From contig NZ_JAALLS010000001.1 in the NCBI RefSeq assembly GCF_011059105.1, positions 251,399 to 315,398 on the forward strand: DNA of 64,000 bases. The letters are read 5' to 3'. The position numbers were made by a program, and so were the translations under genes. The notes beneath the pieces were generated by a model, which saw only the letters and a program-made list of their open reading frames with translations, searched no databases and was not told the DNA's origin. Every line of letters begins with the position of its first letter. Positions within the stretch are counted from its first letter, which is position 1. This DNA is from Fodinibius halophilus. Lineage in GTDB: Bacteria > Bacteroidota > Rhodothermia > Balneolales > Balneolaceae. Positions 1-7,597 of the stretch are shown one piece after another.

Positions 1-875
1 TAATAACGGTGTACCCTTCGGCGGAAGAATGACATGAGCGGACGAACATAAGATGCGTTGGTATTGAGTTCGATGGTATCAATTTTCATCCGCAAGAACC
101 GATCACGAAGCTTTTTTTTCTGTATTGTTCGCTTCTTTAAATACTCTTTTCGTATTTTTTCGCTCGAGGTATCTACTAATACTTCTTTCCCGGTTTCGGC
201 ATCTTTTAGAGGAACCAGCCCCAAGTCCGGGAGTTCATCCTCATATTCATCATTAATAAAGATATTTACCAAGTCGTGTTTTTGACTGGTGATTTTCATC
301 TGTTTGTCATAATTCTCATCCTGGAAATCACTGGCAAAAATTACAATAGCCCGGCGGTTGAGGAGTCTATTTACATAAGAGAGGGCTTCGCTGAGATCAG
401 TTCCTGTGCTTTTGGGTTCTGTAGTTAATAACTCTCGTATCAAACGGAGTACGTGTTTACGACCCTTTTTAGGGGGAATTACTTTCTCAATTTCATCTGT
501 AAAGAGAATAAGGCCAACTTTATCGCCATTTTTAATAGCACTAAACGCCAGTACAGCACAAATTTCTATAGAAAGCTCCATTTTACTTTGGCCTTTGCTT
601 CCAAACATGCCACTCGGAGAGATATCAACACACAGCATCAGCGTTTGTTCACGCTCTTCTTCAAACTGTTTTATAAAGGGATCGCCGGTGCGGGCCGTAA
701 CATTCCAATCAATTTGTCGAATGTCATCTCCGTAATTATATTCTCGAACTTCAGAGAATTCCATCCCCCGACCTTTAAAAGCCGATTGGTATTCGCCGCC
801 CAGGATATTATTAACCATTCCCTTTGTACGAATTTCAATTTTTCGAACTTTTTTTAGTATTTCTTTGGATATCAT
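1..875 (-). CDS. DUF58 domain protein (MoxR-associated type), reaches the left edge
   Basis: Reading leftward from an ATG at 875 gives 291 codons without a stop, and the two bases at the edge read TA, so a stop may fall exactly at the border. The protein has the DUF58 hallmarks: an N-terminal GRGMEFSEVREYNYGDDIR stretch (about residues 36-54) followed by IDWNVTARTG, and then a von Willebrand A-like fold with an LCVDISPSGMFGS segment near residue 80. No signal peptide or membrane segment is visible. DUF58 proteins usually work with MoxR-type AAA ATPases and VWA proteins, often in one operon; here no moxR lies upstream, so partners, if any, are beyond the left edge. The biochemical role of the family is poorly defined. 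A usual family length of about 290 residues suggests the gene is complete or nearly so. Confidence 0.88.
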   Translation of the reverse strand, partial: MISKEILKKVRKIEIRTKGMVNNILGGEYQSAFKGRGMEFSEVREYNYGDDIRQIDWNVTARTGDPFIKQFEEEREQTLMLCVDISPSGMFGSKGQSKMELSIEICAVLAFSAIKNGDKVGLILFTDEIEKVIPPKKGRKHVLRLIRELLTTEPKSTGTDLSEALSYVNRLLNRRAIVIFASDFQDENYDKQMKITSQKHDLVNIFINDEYEDELPDLGLVPLKDAETGKEVLVDTSSEKIRKEYLKKRTIQKKKLRDRFLRMKIDTIELNTNASYVRPLMSFFRRRVHRY

Positions 876-1357
876 GCTGTATAAATTGCGTTCTTTGAAT
901 AGCGTTTAAGGATAATGTAAATACAGAGCATTTAAAAGTATGTAATTATAATTAAACAACATTGATGTGAGAAATATTAAATAATCTCGCACAGCCAAAG
1001 TAGTGATGAACGTCATAATTTTGAAATGTTGAAGTTTAATCCTGATAAAGGCCGTCATATTGTGATTAGGAGGGGATAAAGGTATGATATGTCATTTTGA
1101 AAAAATGCTAAAAATCCCGATTTTGTGGGGCGCCCTGAAACGGGTGTCTCTCTTGATGAATAGTCAGGGCCTCACAACTGATACTTGTGAGGCCTTATTT
1201 TTTTACCCCTCTTTGTGTTACGCTCCCAATCTTTGTTGTTTTTAAACCGGATACAAAATATCTCTTAACAGTTTAATAATATTTAGGTAACGGTTTGTTC
1301 AGATCTAATGCTTGTATTTAGGTACGCAATACCTTCCAGATATAAGTATTTCAGCAC
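876..1357. other. Gene-free stretch between the DUF58 gene and the winged-helix gene
   Basis: This 482-base stretch separates the leftward DUF58 gene from the rightward winged-helix gene, so it must hold both promoters. It also contains a strong plus-strand hairpin terminator (1168-1204) that no plus-strand protein gene explains. Just before it, CCCTGA and TCAGGG (about 1132-1168) can pair into a second hairpin. No credible protein is encoded here: the one short reading frame from 1084 runs straight through the terminator hairpin. Confidence 0.6.
1168..1204 (+). terminator. Intrinsic terminator without an upstream protein gene
   Basis: GGCCTCACA (1168-1176) and TGTGAGGCC (1186-1194) form a perfect 9-bp stem with a 9-nt loop, followed by TTATTTTTTT. 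On the minus strand no T-run follows the stem, so it works rightward only. There is no plus-strand protein gene before it, which suggests that it ends a short untranslated RNA. Confidence 0.8.
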
Positions 1358-1633
1358 ATGATTATCGGCAGCGACTTCAGCAGAAAGTACCAAGACCTTT
1401 TAAAAGAGATTGCCACACTGGCCTCTGCACAAAAAGATTCTTCACATCCAATAGCTGTAAAAAAAATTAATGCCAGTTTAAATCTGGACCGTACGGAGAT
1501 AAAAAATGTTCTCGAATACTTAGAAGAGTTAGGATATATAGAGATCAAAACGATAGGCGGCCCCTTACTGTATGGGCATATTACGATTACGGAATTGGGA
1601 TTATCCAAATATCAAGAGCTTACCCAGCATTAA
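1358..1633 (+). CDS. Small winged-helix DNA-binding-like protein
   Basis: A 91-residue protein. Residues 11-65 read as a helix-turn-helix with a wing: a helix (KYQDLLKEIATLASAQ), a second helical part with KKINASLNLDRTEIKNVLEYL, and a wing around GYIEIKTIGG. The tail ITITELGLSKYQEL is typical of small winged-helix proteins, in which a strand leads into a last helix. It has no sensor domain, membrane segment or catalytic motif. It stands alone in front of ald with a gap of about 120 bases. A role as a small transcription factor is inferred from the fold only, and its target is unknown. Confidence 0.65.
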   Translation: MIIGSDFSRKYQDLLKEIATLASAQKDSSHPIAVKKINASLNLDRTEIKNVLEYLEELGYIEIKTIGGPLLYGHITITELGLSKYQELTQH

Positions 1634-1670
1634 GCACTATTCGAGTTTAAATATATTCTAAGCTATAGAG

Positions 1671-1702
1671 TTAAATTTTTTCGAAAAAATTACCTACCTT
1701 TC
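1671..1702 (+). promoter_or_regulatory. Candidate promoter of ald
   Basis: TACCTTTC (1695-1702) resembles the Bacteroidota -7 element TAnnTTTG and lies 50 bases before the ald start. The -33 position is only weakly like TTTG. The same TAccTTTy octamer stands before polA and atpD in this window. Confidence 0.35.
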
Positions 1703-1752
1703 GCACGGATTTTATTCCCGAAGCATTTTCTTATAACAAAACATTTGTATCC

Positions 1753-2865
1753 ATGATTATAGGTGTACCCAAAGAGATAAAAACACATGAAAACCGCGTC
1801 GCCCTGCTACCCGGAGGCGTATTAAAAATGAAGCGCAACGGTCATGATGTATTGATCGAGAAAGGGGCTGGAATTGGCAGTGGTTTTTCTGATGAAAAAT
1901 ATATTGAAGCCGGAGCTACGATCATCGATGATGTTGATGAGCTATGGGAGCAGGCTGAAATGATAATGAAGGTTAAAGAACCTATCGAGGTTGAATATGA
2001 CCGAATGCAGGAGGGGCAGATTATTTTTACTTATTTCCATTTTGCTGCCAGCCGTGAGCTTACCGAAGCTGTTATCGATTCCAACTGTATCGCTATTGCT
2101 TACGAGACGGTTGAAAAGGCTGACAGATCGCTTCCACTATTAGTGCCTATGAGCGAGGTTGCAGGACGAATGGCTTCACAAGAAGGAGCTAAATACCTGG
2201 AAAAAGCACAGGGAGGCCGAGGAGTGCTTCTTGGTGGTATTCCCGGCGTAAAACCCGCTAACGTTATGGTTATTGGCGGCGGTATTGTGGGTGTTAATGC
2301 TGCTAAGATAGCTGCCGGTATGGGGGCAAATACTACAATCATGGATATTGATATGCCTCGACTGCGATATCTGGATGATGTAATGCCTTCTAATATCGAT
2401 ACGATGTTTTCATCGGAAGCTAATATTAAAAAGCTTTTGCCCGATGTTGACATGGTTATAGGTGCTGTATTAAAGCCAGGAGCTAAGGCCCCGCACCTGA
2501 TAACACGCGAGATGCTTGGTACGATGAAAGAAGGTGCCGTATTAGTAGATGTTGCTATTGACCAGGGCGGTTGTTTCGAAACTTCTAAGCCTACTACGCA
2601 TGACAACCCCATTTATGATGTTGATGGCATTGTACATTACTGTGTGACAAATATGCCAGGTGCGGTACCGTTCACTTCTACGCTTGGCCTTACAAACGTA
2701 ACATTACCGTATGCTGTAGATATCGCCAACAAAGGATGGCAAACAGCCCTTGCTGAAGATGAAGAGCTAAAGAAAGGGCTCAATATTGTCAATGGTGATG
2801 TTGTGTATAAAGATGTTGCAGAGGCATTTGATATGGATTACACTGCTATTGATAGCGTGCTGTAA
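1753..2865 (+). CDS. ald: Alanine dehydrogenase
   Basis: The 370-residue length is exactly that of the family. The enzyme interconverts L-alanine and pyruvate plus ammonia with NAD(H) in the cytoplasm. The N-terminal GVPKEIKTHENRVALLPGG is the family signature, with substrate-binding Arg15 and Lys75. His96 and Asp270 fall at the known catalytic positions. The dinucleotide fold is seen at VIGGGIVGVNAAK (173-185), followed by an acidic strand end (MDID, 197-200) that selects NAD over NADP. It is transcribed alone, with a candidate promoter just upstream and a hairpin terminator just downstream. It probably links amino-acid breakdown to central carbon metabolism. Confidence 0.97.
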   Translation: MIIGVPKEIKTHENRVALLPGGVLKMKRNGHDVLIEKGAGIGSGFSDEKYIEAGATIIDDVDELWEQAEMIMKVKEPIEVEYDRMQEGQIIFTYFHFAASRELTEAVIDSNCIAIAYETVEKADRSLPLLVPMSEVAGRMASQEGAKYLEKAQGGRGVLLGGIPGVKPANVMVIGGGIVGVNAAKIAAGMGANTTIMDIDMPRLRYLDDVMPSNIDTMFSSEANIKKLLPDVDMVIGAVLKPGAKAPHLITREMLGTMKEGAVLVDVAIDQGGCFETSKPTTHDNPIYDVDGIVHYCVTNMPGAVPFTSTLGLTNVTLPYAVDIANKGWQTALAEDEELKKGLNIVNGDVVYKDVAEAFDMDYTAIDSVL

Positions 2866-2884
2866 TTTTTCTGATAATTCTGAA

Positions 2885-2919
2885 AAGCCGAATGCCAGGT
2901 CCGGTATTCGGCTTTTTTT
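2885..2919 (+). terminator. Intrinsic terminator of ald
   Basis: AAGCCGAAT (2885-2893) pairs with ATTCGGCTT (2906-2914), followed by a run of T to 2919. It lies 20 bases after the ald stop codon. Confidence 0.85.
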
Positions 2920-2964
2920 ATGAGTTGGTTTTGAATCTTTTTTTGCCAAACTTTAGAGCTAACA

Positions 2965-3011
2965 TGAAACATGCTGTGAAACATATAAAATATTTTCTGA
3001 ACTGATCAGTT
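2965..3011. promoter_or_regulatory. Repeat/palindrome group before parA (possible ParB-related sites)
   Basis: Two direct copies of TGAAACAT (2965-2972 and 2977-2984) are spaced 12 bases apart, and a perfect 12-bp palindrome AACTGATCAGTT lies at 3000-3011. TGAAACA is one arm of the canonical parS palindrome TGTTTCACGTGAAACA; here the arms are in tandem rather than inverted, so a true parS is not present. A role in autoregulation by ParA or ParB is only a guess. Confidence 0.3.
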
Positions 3012-3149
3012 ATAATACACTGGCATTCAGTGATATAAGAATGTTGATAAGTGGGTTGACAATTTGTTAATAAGTATTCTTGTTTAGCATAAGTCATCCC
3101 GTTATATTTTTGATTCGTTACATTACTAATAGTTCTATAATTATCGCAC

Positions 3150-3950
3150 ATGGGTAAGATTATTTCCATTGCCAATCAGAAAGGGGGCGTTGGTAAAACA
3201 ACTACGGCTATTAACCTGGCAGCGAGTTTAGCTGCAGTTGAGCATACCACTCTTATTATTGATATCGACCCTCAAAGTAACACTACAAGCGGTTTAGGTA
3301 TTGAATCCAAAACGGTAACCAATTCTGTCTATGAAGTGATGGTTGGCGGGGTGGATGCAAAAGATGCTATCCGTGAAACGGAATTGCCGTTTCTTGAGCT
3401 GTTGCCTTCTCATATCAACTTAGTGGGAGCTGAGATTGAGATGATCGATCGGGAAGAGCGGGAACATATCTTAGAGAAAGCAATGGAGGGGCTTAGTGAA
3501 GAGTATGACTTTATTATCATCGATTGCCCTCCTTCGCTCGGCCTTCTTACCATTAATGCTCTTACCGCTTCCGACTCTGTACTTATTCCGGTACAATGCG
3601 AATATTTTGCCCTGGAAGGGTTGGGTCAGCTTTTAAATACCATAAAAATCGTGCGGCAGCATCTCAATACAGAGCTCGAGATAGAAGGTGTGTTGCTGAC
3701 TATGTATGACACCAGAACTCGCCTTTCTGACCAGGTTGCCGATGAGGTTCGCAAGTATTTTGATGATCGTGTGTTTGAACAGATTATAAAGCGTAATGTT
3801 CGATTGGCAGAAGCTCCAAGCTTTGGAAAACCTGCTGTGCTTTATGATTCAACCAGTGTTGGAGCGAAGAACTATTTGGCTCTTGCGCGCGAAATTATTC
3901 GACGTAACAAAGATCTTTTTAAAGACAGCCCCGTTTTAGCAGAGGGCTAA
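3150..3950 (+). CDS. parA: Chromosome-partitioning ATPase ParA (Soj family)
   Basis: A 266-residue ParA. The deviant Walker A motif KGGVGKTTT with the signature lysine lies at 11-19, Walker A' at [12 protein letters not shown] (35-46) and Walker B at [11 protein letters not shown] (about 121-131). ParA dimers bind DNA non-specifically and release it when ParB stimulates ATP hydrolysis, so moving the ParB-parS complex of the replication origin. The length fits chromosomal Soj proteins, which lack the N-terminal DNA-binding domain of plasmid ParA. It is followed 14 bases later by parB, clearly as an operon. The origin is often near such loci, although no dnaA or oriC is visible in this window. 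Confidence 0.97.
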   Translation: MGKIISIANQKGGVGKTTTAINLAASLAAVEHTTLIIDIDPQSNTTSGLGIESKTVTNSVYEVMVGGVDAKDAIRETELPFLELLPSHINLVGAEIEMIDREEREHILEKAMEGLSEEYDFIIIDCPPSLGLLTINALTASDSVLIPVQCEYFALEGLGQLLNTIKIVRQHLNTELEIEGVLLTMYDTRTRLSDQVADEVRKYFDDRVFEQIIKRNVRLAEAPSFGKPAVLYDSTSVGAKNYLALAREIIRRNKDLFKDSPVLAEG

Positions 3951-3964
3951 GGAGTATATAATTC

Positions 3965-4906
3965 ATGGCATCAAAAAAAGTCTTAGGACGAGGATTAGGC
4001 GCCTTTTTTCCCGAATATGATGAGGATTCTGAGGGGGCTAAAAAAGGTTCAGAAGAAGCCCAAAAAGGTGATGGAACCGAAGGTACAGCCTATATAGAAC
4101 CTAAGAAACGAGTTAATATCGTTTTAGAAGTTCCGGTTGAGAATATCCGCCCCAATCCTCATCAGCCTCGTAAAGAGTTTGATAAAGAGCGCTTAGAAGA
4201 GCTTGCCGATTCCATTGAGCAGCACGGGCTGATACAACCTATTACCGTTCGCTACATCGGGGAAAAGCGTTTCGAGCTTATTAGCGGTGAACGTCGTTTG
4301 CGAGCCTCGAAACTAGCAGGACTAACCGAGATACCGGCCTATATCCGGGAAGTTAATGACGAGGATATAATCTCGTTTGCACTTATTGAAAATATACAGC
4401 GCGAAGATCTGAATCCCATAGAAGTGGCCCTTGGATACCAGCGCCTTATTGACGAGGCCGGGTATACCCAGGCAGAGGTTGCAGAACGAGTTGGAAAAAA
4501 CCGAACCACGATAACAAATATGCTTCGGCTGCTTAATTTACCCGCCTTTATACAAGCTGGATTGCGTGATAGTAAGATATCGATGGGGCATGCCCGTGCG
4601 TTAATTCCGATTGAAGATGAAGAAGATCAAAAAAAGATCTTCAATAAAATTATCGATAAGGGATATTCTGTTAGAAAGACCGAAAAGCTTGTTCGGAATC
4701 TTAATAAGAAAGAAGATAAGAAATCGAAAGAGGAATCAAACGAAGAGAATAAAGCCCTCTATAAAGAAATATCCAATCGCCTGAGACGTAAACTAAGTAC
4801 TAAAGTAAATATCAAATCAAAAAAGAATGGTGGCGAAATACGTATCGAATATTATTCGGATGAAGAGCTGGATCGCCTGCTCGATCTATTTGACGCTATC
4901 TCTTAG
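3965..4906 (+). CDS. parB: Chromosome-partitioning protein ParB (Spo0J family)
   Basis: A 313-residue ParB. The N-terminal LGRGLGAFF (7-15) is the conserved chromosomal ParB start, which includes the ParA-stimulating segment. An acidic and glycine-rich linker (18-45) follows. The ParB/CTPase domain shows NPHQPRKEFD (64-73) and the GERRLRAS box (108-115). A helix-turn-helix lies at about 166-190, and the C-terminal half is charged and ends in a dimerisation-like segment (RIEYYSDEELDRLLDLF). It binds parS near the origin, spreads as a CTP-dependent clamp and loads SMC. The next gene starts inside its 3' end. Confidence 0.96.
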   Translation: MASKKVLGRGLGAFFPEYDEDSEGAKKGSEEAQKGDGTEGTAYIEPKKRVNIVLEVPVENIRPNPHQPRKEFDKERLEELADSIEQHGLIQPITVRYIGEKRFELISGERRLRASKLAGLTEIPAYIREVNDEDIISFALIENIQREDLNPIEVALGYQRLIDEAGYTQAEVAERVGKNRTTITNMLRLLNLPAFIQAGLRDSKISMGHARALIPIEDEEDQKKIFNKIIDKGYSVRKTEKLVRNLNKKEDKKSKEESNEENKALYKEISNRLRRKLSTKVNIKSKKNGGEIRIEYYSDEELDRLLDLFDAIS

Positions 4907-5537
4907 CTTTACCATTCTTGCTGGAGTTGTACCTGCTTTGGGGCAGGGGCATACCAATAACATATCTACCGATATCAGTTATTATTCCGAATACAGCTCT
5001 TTGCCATCCACCCCATTAGTTAGATCAAGCTATTCTGATTCTACAAAAAATACCATTACGCCTGGTTTGCCTAATCCCAAAAGCGTAATGTTTAAATCGA
5101 TGATCATACCCGGGTGGGGGCAGATTATTAACAAGCAGATCTGGAAAGTTCCTATTGTGTACGGTTTACTGGGGGGGCTCGGATATTATAGTGTGCATCT
5201 AACAAAGCAGTACCATGATTATCGTGCTGCTTATTATAATCTCAATCCAGACACTGACAACGATTTACGATTTGGGCCCACACCATCATATATACCTGGA
5301 GATGCTAACCTGCGTGAATTACGTAATATACGTAATAAATATCGAAACCGGCGCGACCTGGTATATGTTGGTATAGTATTAGCTTATGGCCTCAATATTG
5401 TAGATGCCTATGTGTTTGCTCATATGCGGTCGTTTGATGTTTCTAAAGACCTTAGTATGAGGCCCCGCATTCAACCGGCAATAACTGCACAGGCCACTCC
5501 GGGAATTTCTCTTTCAATAGATTTAATAACAAAATAG
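4860..5537 (+). CDS. DUF5683 domain protein, exported or membrane-bound
   Basis: I place the start at the ATG at 4860, which gives a clean signal sequence MKSWIACSIYLTLSLSFTIL ending near AGVVPALGQ; an ATG at 4827 would add 11 residues that spoil it. The body contains a PNPKSVMFKSMIIPGWGQIINK segment typical of DUF5683, followed by a hydrophobic stretch (VPIVYGLLGGLGYYSVHL), a region rich in Tyr, Asn and Arg, and a second hydrophobic stretch (LVYVGIVLAYGLNIVDAYVFAHM). The family is found next to parB in many Bacteroidota, but its function is not known. The 47-base overlap with parB implies translational coupling. Confidence 0.85.
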   Translation: MKSWIACSIYLTLSLSFTILAGVVPALGQGHTNNISTDISYYSEYSSLPSTPLVRSSYSDSTKNTITPGLPNPKSVMFKSMIIPGWGQIINKQIWKVPIVYGLLGGLGYYSVHLTKQYHDYRAAYYNLNPDTDNDLRFGPTPSYIPGDANLRELRNIRNKYRNRRDLVYVGIVLAYGLNIVDAYVFAHMRSFDVSKDLSMRPRIQPAITAQATPGISLSIDLITK

Positions 5538-5546
5538 TAGGCGCTT

Positions 5547-6251
5547 ATGGATAACAAGAATGAAAGTGAAGAACTCAAAGTCCCTGAACATTTTGATGAC
5601 AGCCACTCTAGCGATGTGTGGAGTATTTTTAAAATTATGGGTGAATTCGTTGATGGATTTGATAAGCTCTTTAAAATAGGACCGTGCGTTTCGTTTTTTG
5701 GTTCAGCACGTACTGTGGAAGGGGATGTATACTATGAGTTGGCTCGCTTAACAGCTGAAAAAGTTACTGATCAAGGGTTCGGTGTTATCACAGGAGGTGG
5801 ACCCGGGATTATGGAGGCAGCTAATAAGGGAGCCCAGGAAGGGGGTGGAAAATCTGTTGGATTGGGGGTTACCTTGCCTCATGAGCAGGGAGTAAATGCT
5901 TTTGTTGATAATGATTATATCATCAACTTTCATTATTTCTTTGCCCGAAAAGTTATGTTTGTAAAATATGCTCAGGGATTTATCGTATTTCCCGGAGGTT
6001 TTGGTACGCTGGACGAGTTTTTTGAGGCGATGACACTTATCCAGACAAAAAAGATAAATACTTTTCCAATCGTTTTAATCGGTGTTGATTATTGGGAAGG
6101 GTTAGTAGACTGGATAAAAGAACGTATGGTGGAAGAGGGGACAATAGCGGCAGATGATGTCAGGTTATTTCATTTAACCGATGATCCCGATGAGGCCGTT
6201 AACATTATATGTGAATTCTATCAAAAGCATACTTTAAGTCCCAATTTTTAA
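5547..6251 (+). CDS. LOG family protein (TIGR00730, Rossmann-like nucleotide hydrolase)
   Basis: A 234-residue protein with the two family motifs: GVITGGGPGIMEAANKGA (79-96) and PGGFGTLDEFFE (149-160), the PGGxGTxxE signature of lysine-decarboxylase-like/LOG proteins. Characterised members are nucleoside 5'-monophosphate phosphoribohydrolases that release a base from AMP or cytokinin nucleotides. Which nucleotide this one uses cannot be read from the sequence. The first 45 residues form an acidic N-terminal extension. It starts 9 bases after the DUF5683 gene and is probably the last gene of the parA operon. No enzyme of cytokinin synthesis is nearby, so a nucleotide-salvage role is more likely than a hormone one. 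Confidence 0.88.
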   Translation: MDNKNESEELKVPEHFDDSHSSDVWSIFKIMGEFVDGFDKLFKIGPCVSFFGSARTVEGDVYYELARLTAEKVTDQGFGVITGGGPGIMEAANKGAQEGGGKSVGLGVTLPHEQGVNAFVDNDYIINFHYFFARKVMFVKYAQGFIVFPGGFGTLDEFFEAMTLIQTKKINTFPIVLIGVDYWEGLVDWIKERMVEEGTIAADDVRLFHLTDDPDEAVNIICEFYQKHTLSPNF

Positions 6252-6419
6252 TCTGTTTTGTGATTCAAGGAAACAAATTACCATAAGAGCCCTATAAAAT
6301 ATGTACAAGTTGAAATTCTATTGCACAATAAAATAGACTGCTTTAAGTTTTACTTTTAAAATAGATGTTTAATTCATTACATTTATTGTTTTCAAAATTC
6401 AACAAAAAACGAAGGGATA

Positions 6420-7442
6420 ATGAAATTGTTTAAAAAATGCATAACAGCCGTTGTAGTTAGCCTTTTTCTAATAGGGGCGGTGTCTAATGTAGAGGCACAA
6501 GACAAACGAACGGCGATTAAAACATATAACAAAGCCTTAGAATCAGCTCAAAATGGGCAGTTAGAACAAGCAATTAATTTGTTCAACCAAGTAATGACCC
6601 AAGCTGAGAATTTGGGTGAAGAAGGGAAGGATATTTTAGAGCGGTCACAGAAAAAGTTGCCACAAGTCCATTATCAGTTGGCCTTGCAGAAATATAAAGC
6701 TTTTCAAAGCGACCAAAAGTTAGAAAAACTAGACGCAGCAATTAGTCAGTTTCGAAATACTAAAGACATGGCCGCAAAGTACAACGACCAACGTCGTGCT
6801 AAAAAGGCTGAAGGAATAGTGACAAAGCTAATGTATTCCAAAGCGCTAGTTTATTACAAGCAGCAGAATTATCAAGATGCTTTAGCCACTCTTGATAAAG
6901 TTATCGAACGCAATGCTAACTATGCCAAAGCCTACTATCAAAAGGGCATAGTTATGAAAAAGGTAGATAGCAAAAATATTGATGATGCTATCGCTCAGTT
7001 TGATAAAGCTATAGAAATTGCTGAGAAGCTAGGAGAAAATGGAACAGCTACCAGAGCTAAAGAATCTGCTCATGATCAGTTGGTATACCAGGGAGCTCAA
7101 GATATTAGTAATGAAAACTTTGAGAGGGCTACTAACCTGTTAAATCAAGCCTTAAAGTATGATTCAACGTCTCCTGATGCTTATTTCCGCCTTGCTGAGG
7201 CACATAATAATTTGCAAAACTGGCAGCAAGCAGCTAATAACGCTAAAAAAGGTTTGGACTACGAAAAAGGTGGTAAAACTGAGAAAGCGAAAATCTATTT
7301 TGAACTGGCAACTGCTTATAAAGGGTTAGGTCAAAAAGAAAATGCTTGTAGCGCCTTTAGCAATGCTGCTTACGGTTCATTTAAATCGCCGGCAGAACAC
7401 CAGATGGAATATGAGTTGAAGTGTGAAAGTGCTACTAATTAA
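6420..7442 (+). CDS. Secreted tetratricopeptide repeat (TPR) protein
   Basis: A 340-residue protein with a signal peptide MKLFKKCITAVVVSLFLIGA and cleavage probably after VEAQ (about residue 27). The mature part is almost entirely helical TPR units: clear repeats are around AIKTYNKALESAQNGQLEQ, ALVYYKQQNYQDALATLDK, AKAYYQKGIVMKKVDSKNI and SPDAYFRLAEAHNNLQNWQ, six or so in all. TPRs are protein-protein scaffolds; no enzyme domain is present. A periplasmic or outer-membrane-associated adaptor role is inferred from the signal peptide. It has its own gap upstream (168 bases) and a strong terminator downstream, so it is probably monocistronic. Confidence 0.87.
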   Translation: MKLFKKCITAVVVSLFLIGAVSNVEAQDKRTAIKTYNKALESAQNGQLEQAINLFNQVMTQAENLGEEGKDILERSQKKLPQVHYQLALQKYKAFQSDQKLEKLDAAISQFRNTKDMAAKYNDQRRAKKAEGIVTKLMYSKALVYYKQQNYQDALATLDKVIERNANYAKAYYQKGIVMKKVDSKNIDDAIAQFDKAIEIAEKLGENGTATRAKESAHDQLVYQGAQDISNENFERATNLLNQALKYDSTSPDAYFRLAEAHNNLQNWQQAANNAKKGLDYEKGGKTEKAKIYFELATAYKGLGQKENACSAFSNAAYGSFKSPAEHQMEYELKCESATN

Positions 7443-7467
7443 GTACTTTTTATTTTAGGTTTTTTAG

Positions 7468-7497
7468 GGCCTCCTTTCGGGGAGGCCTTTTTTATTT
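7468..7497 (+). terminator. Intrinsic terminator of the TPR gene
   Basis: GGCCTCC (7468-7474) pairs with GGAGGCC (7481-7487), with the loop tttcgg and then TTTTTTATTT. It lies 25 bases after the TPR stop codon. Confidence 0.88.
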
Positions 7498-7597
7498 GCT
7501 TACCTTTTCTTTCGTTTTTAAGTGAGCCTAGCAATGGCTATTTTCAGCTTCTAATTTATTTGATCTTAATTTCCTAAACCTTCTCTATATAATAATC

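Noticed and set aside
1084-1250. Short plus-strand reading frame starting ATGATATGTCAT
   Set aside because: It runs through the terminator hairpin and T-run, has no ribosome-binding context and no protein-like composition.
2100-2612. 170-codon open frame opposite ald
   Set aside because: It is the antisense shadow of a strongly conserved gene, with Ser/Pro/Ile-rich composition and no domain.
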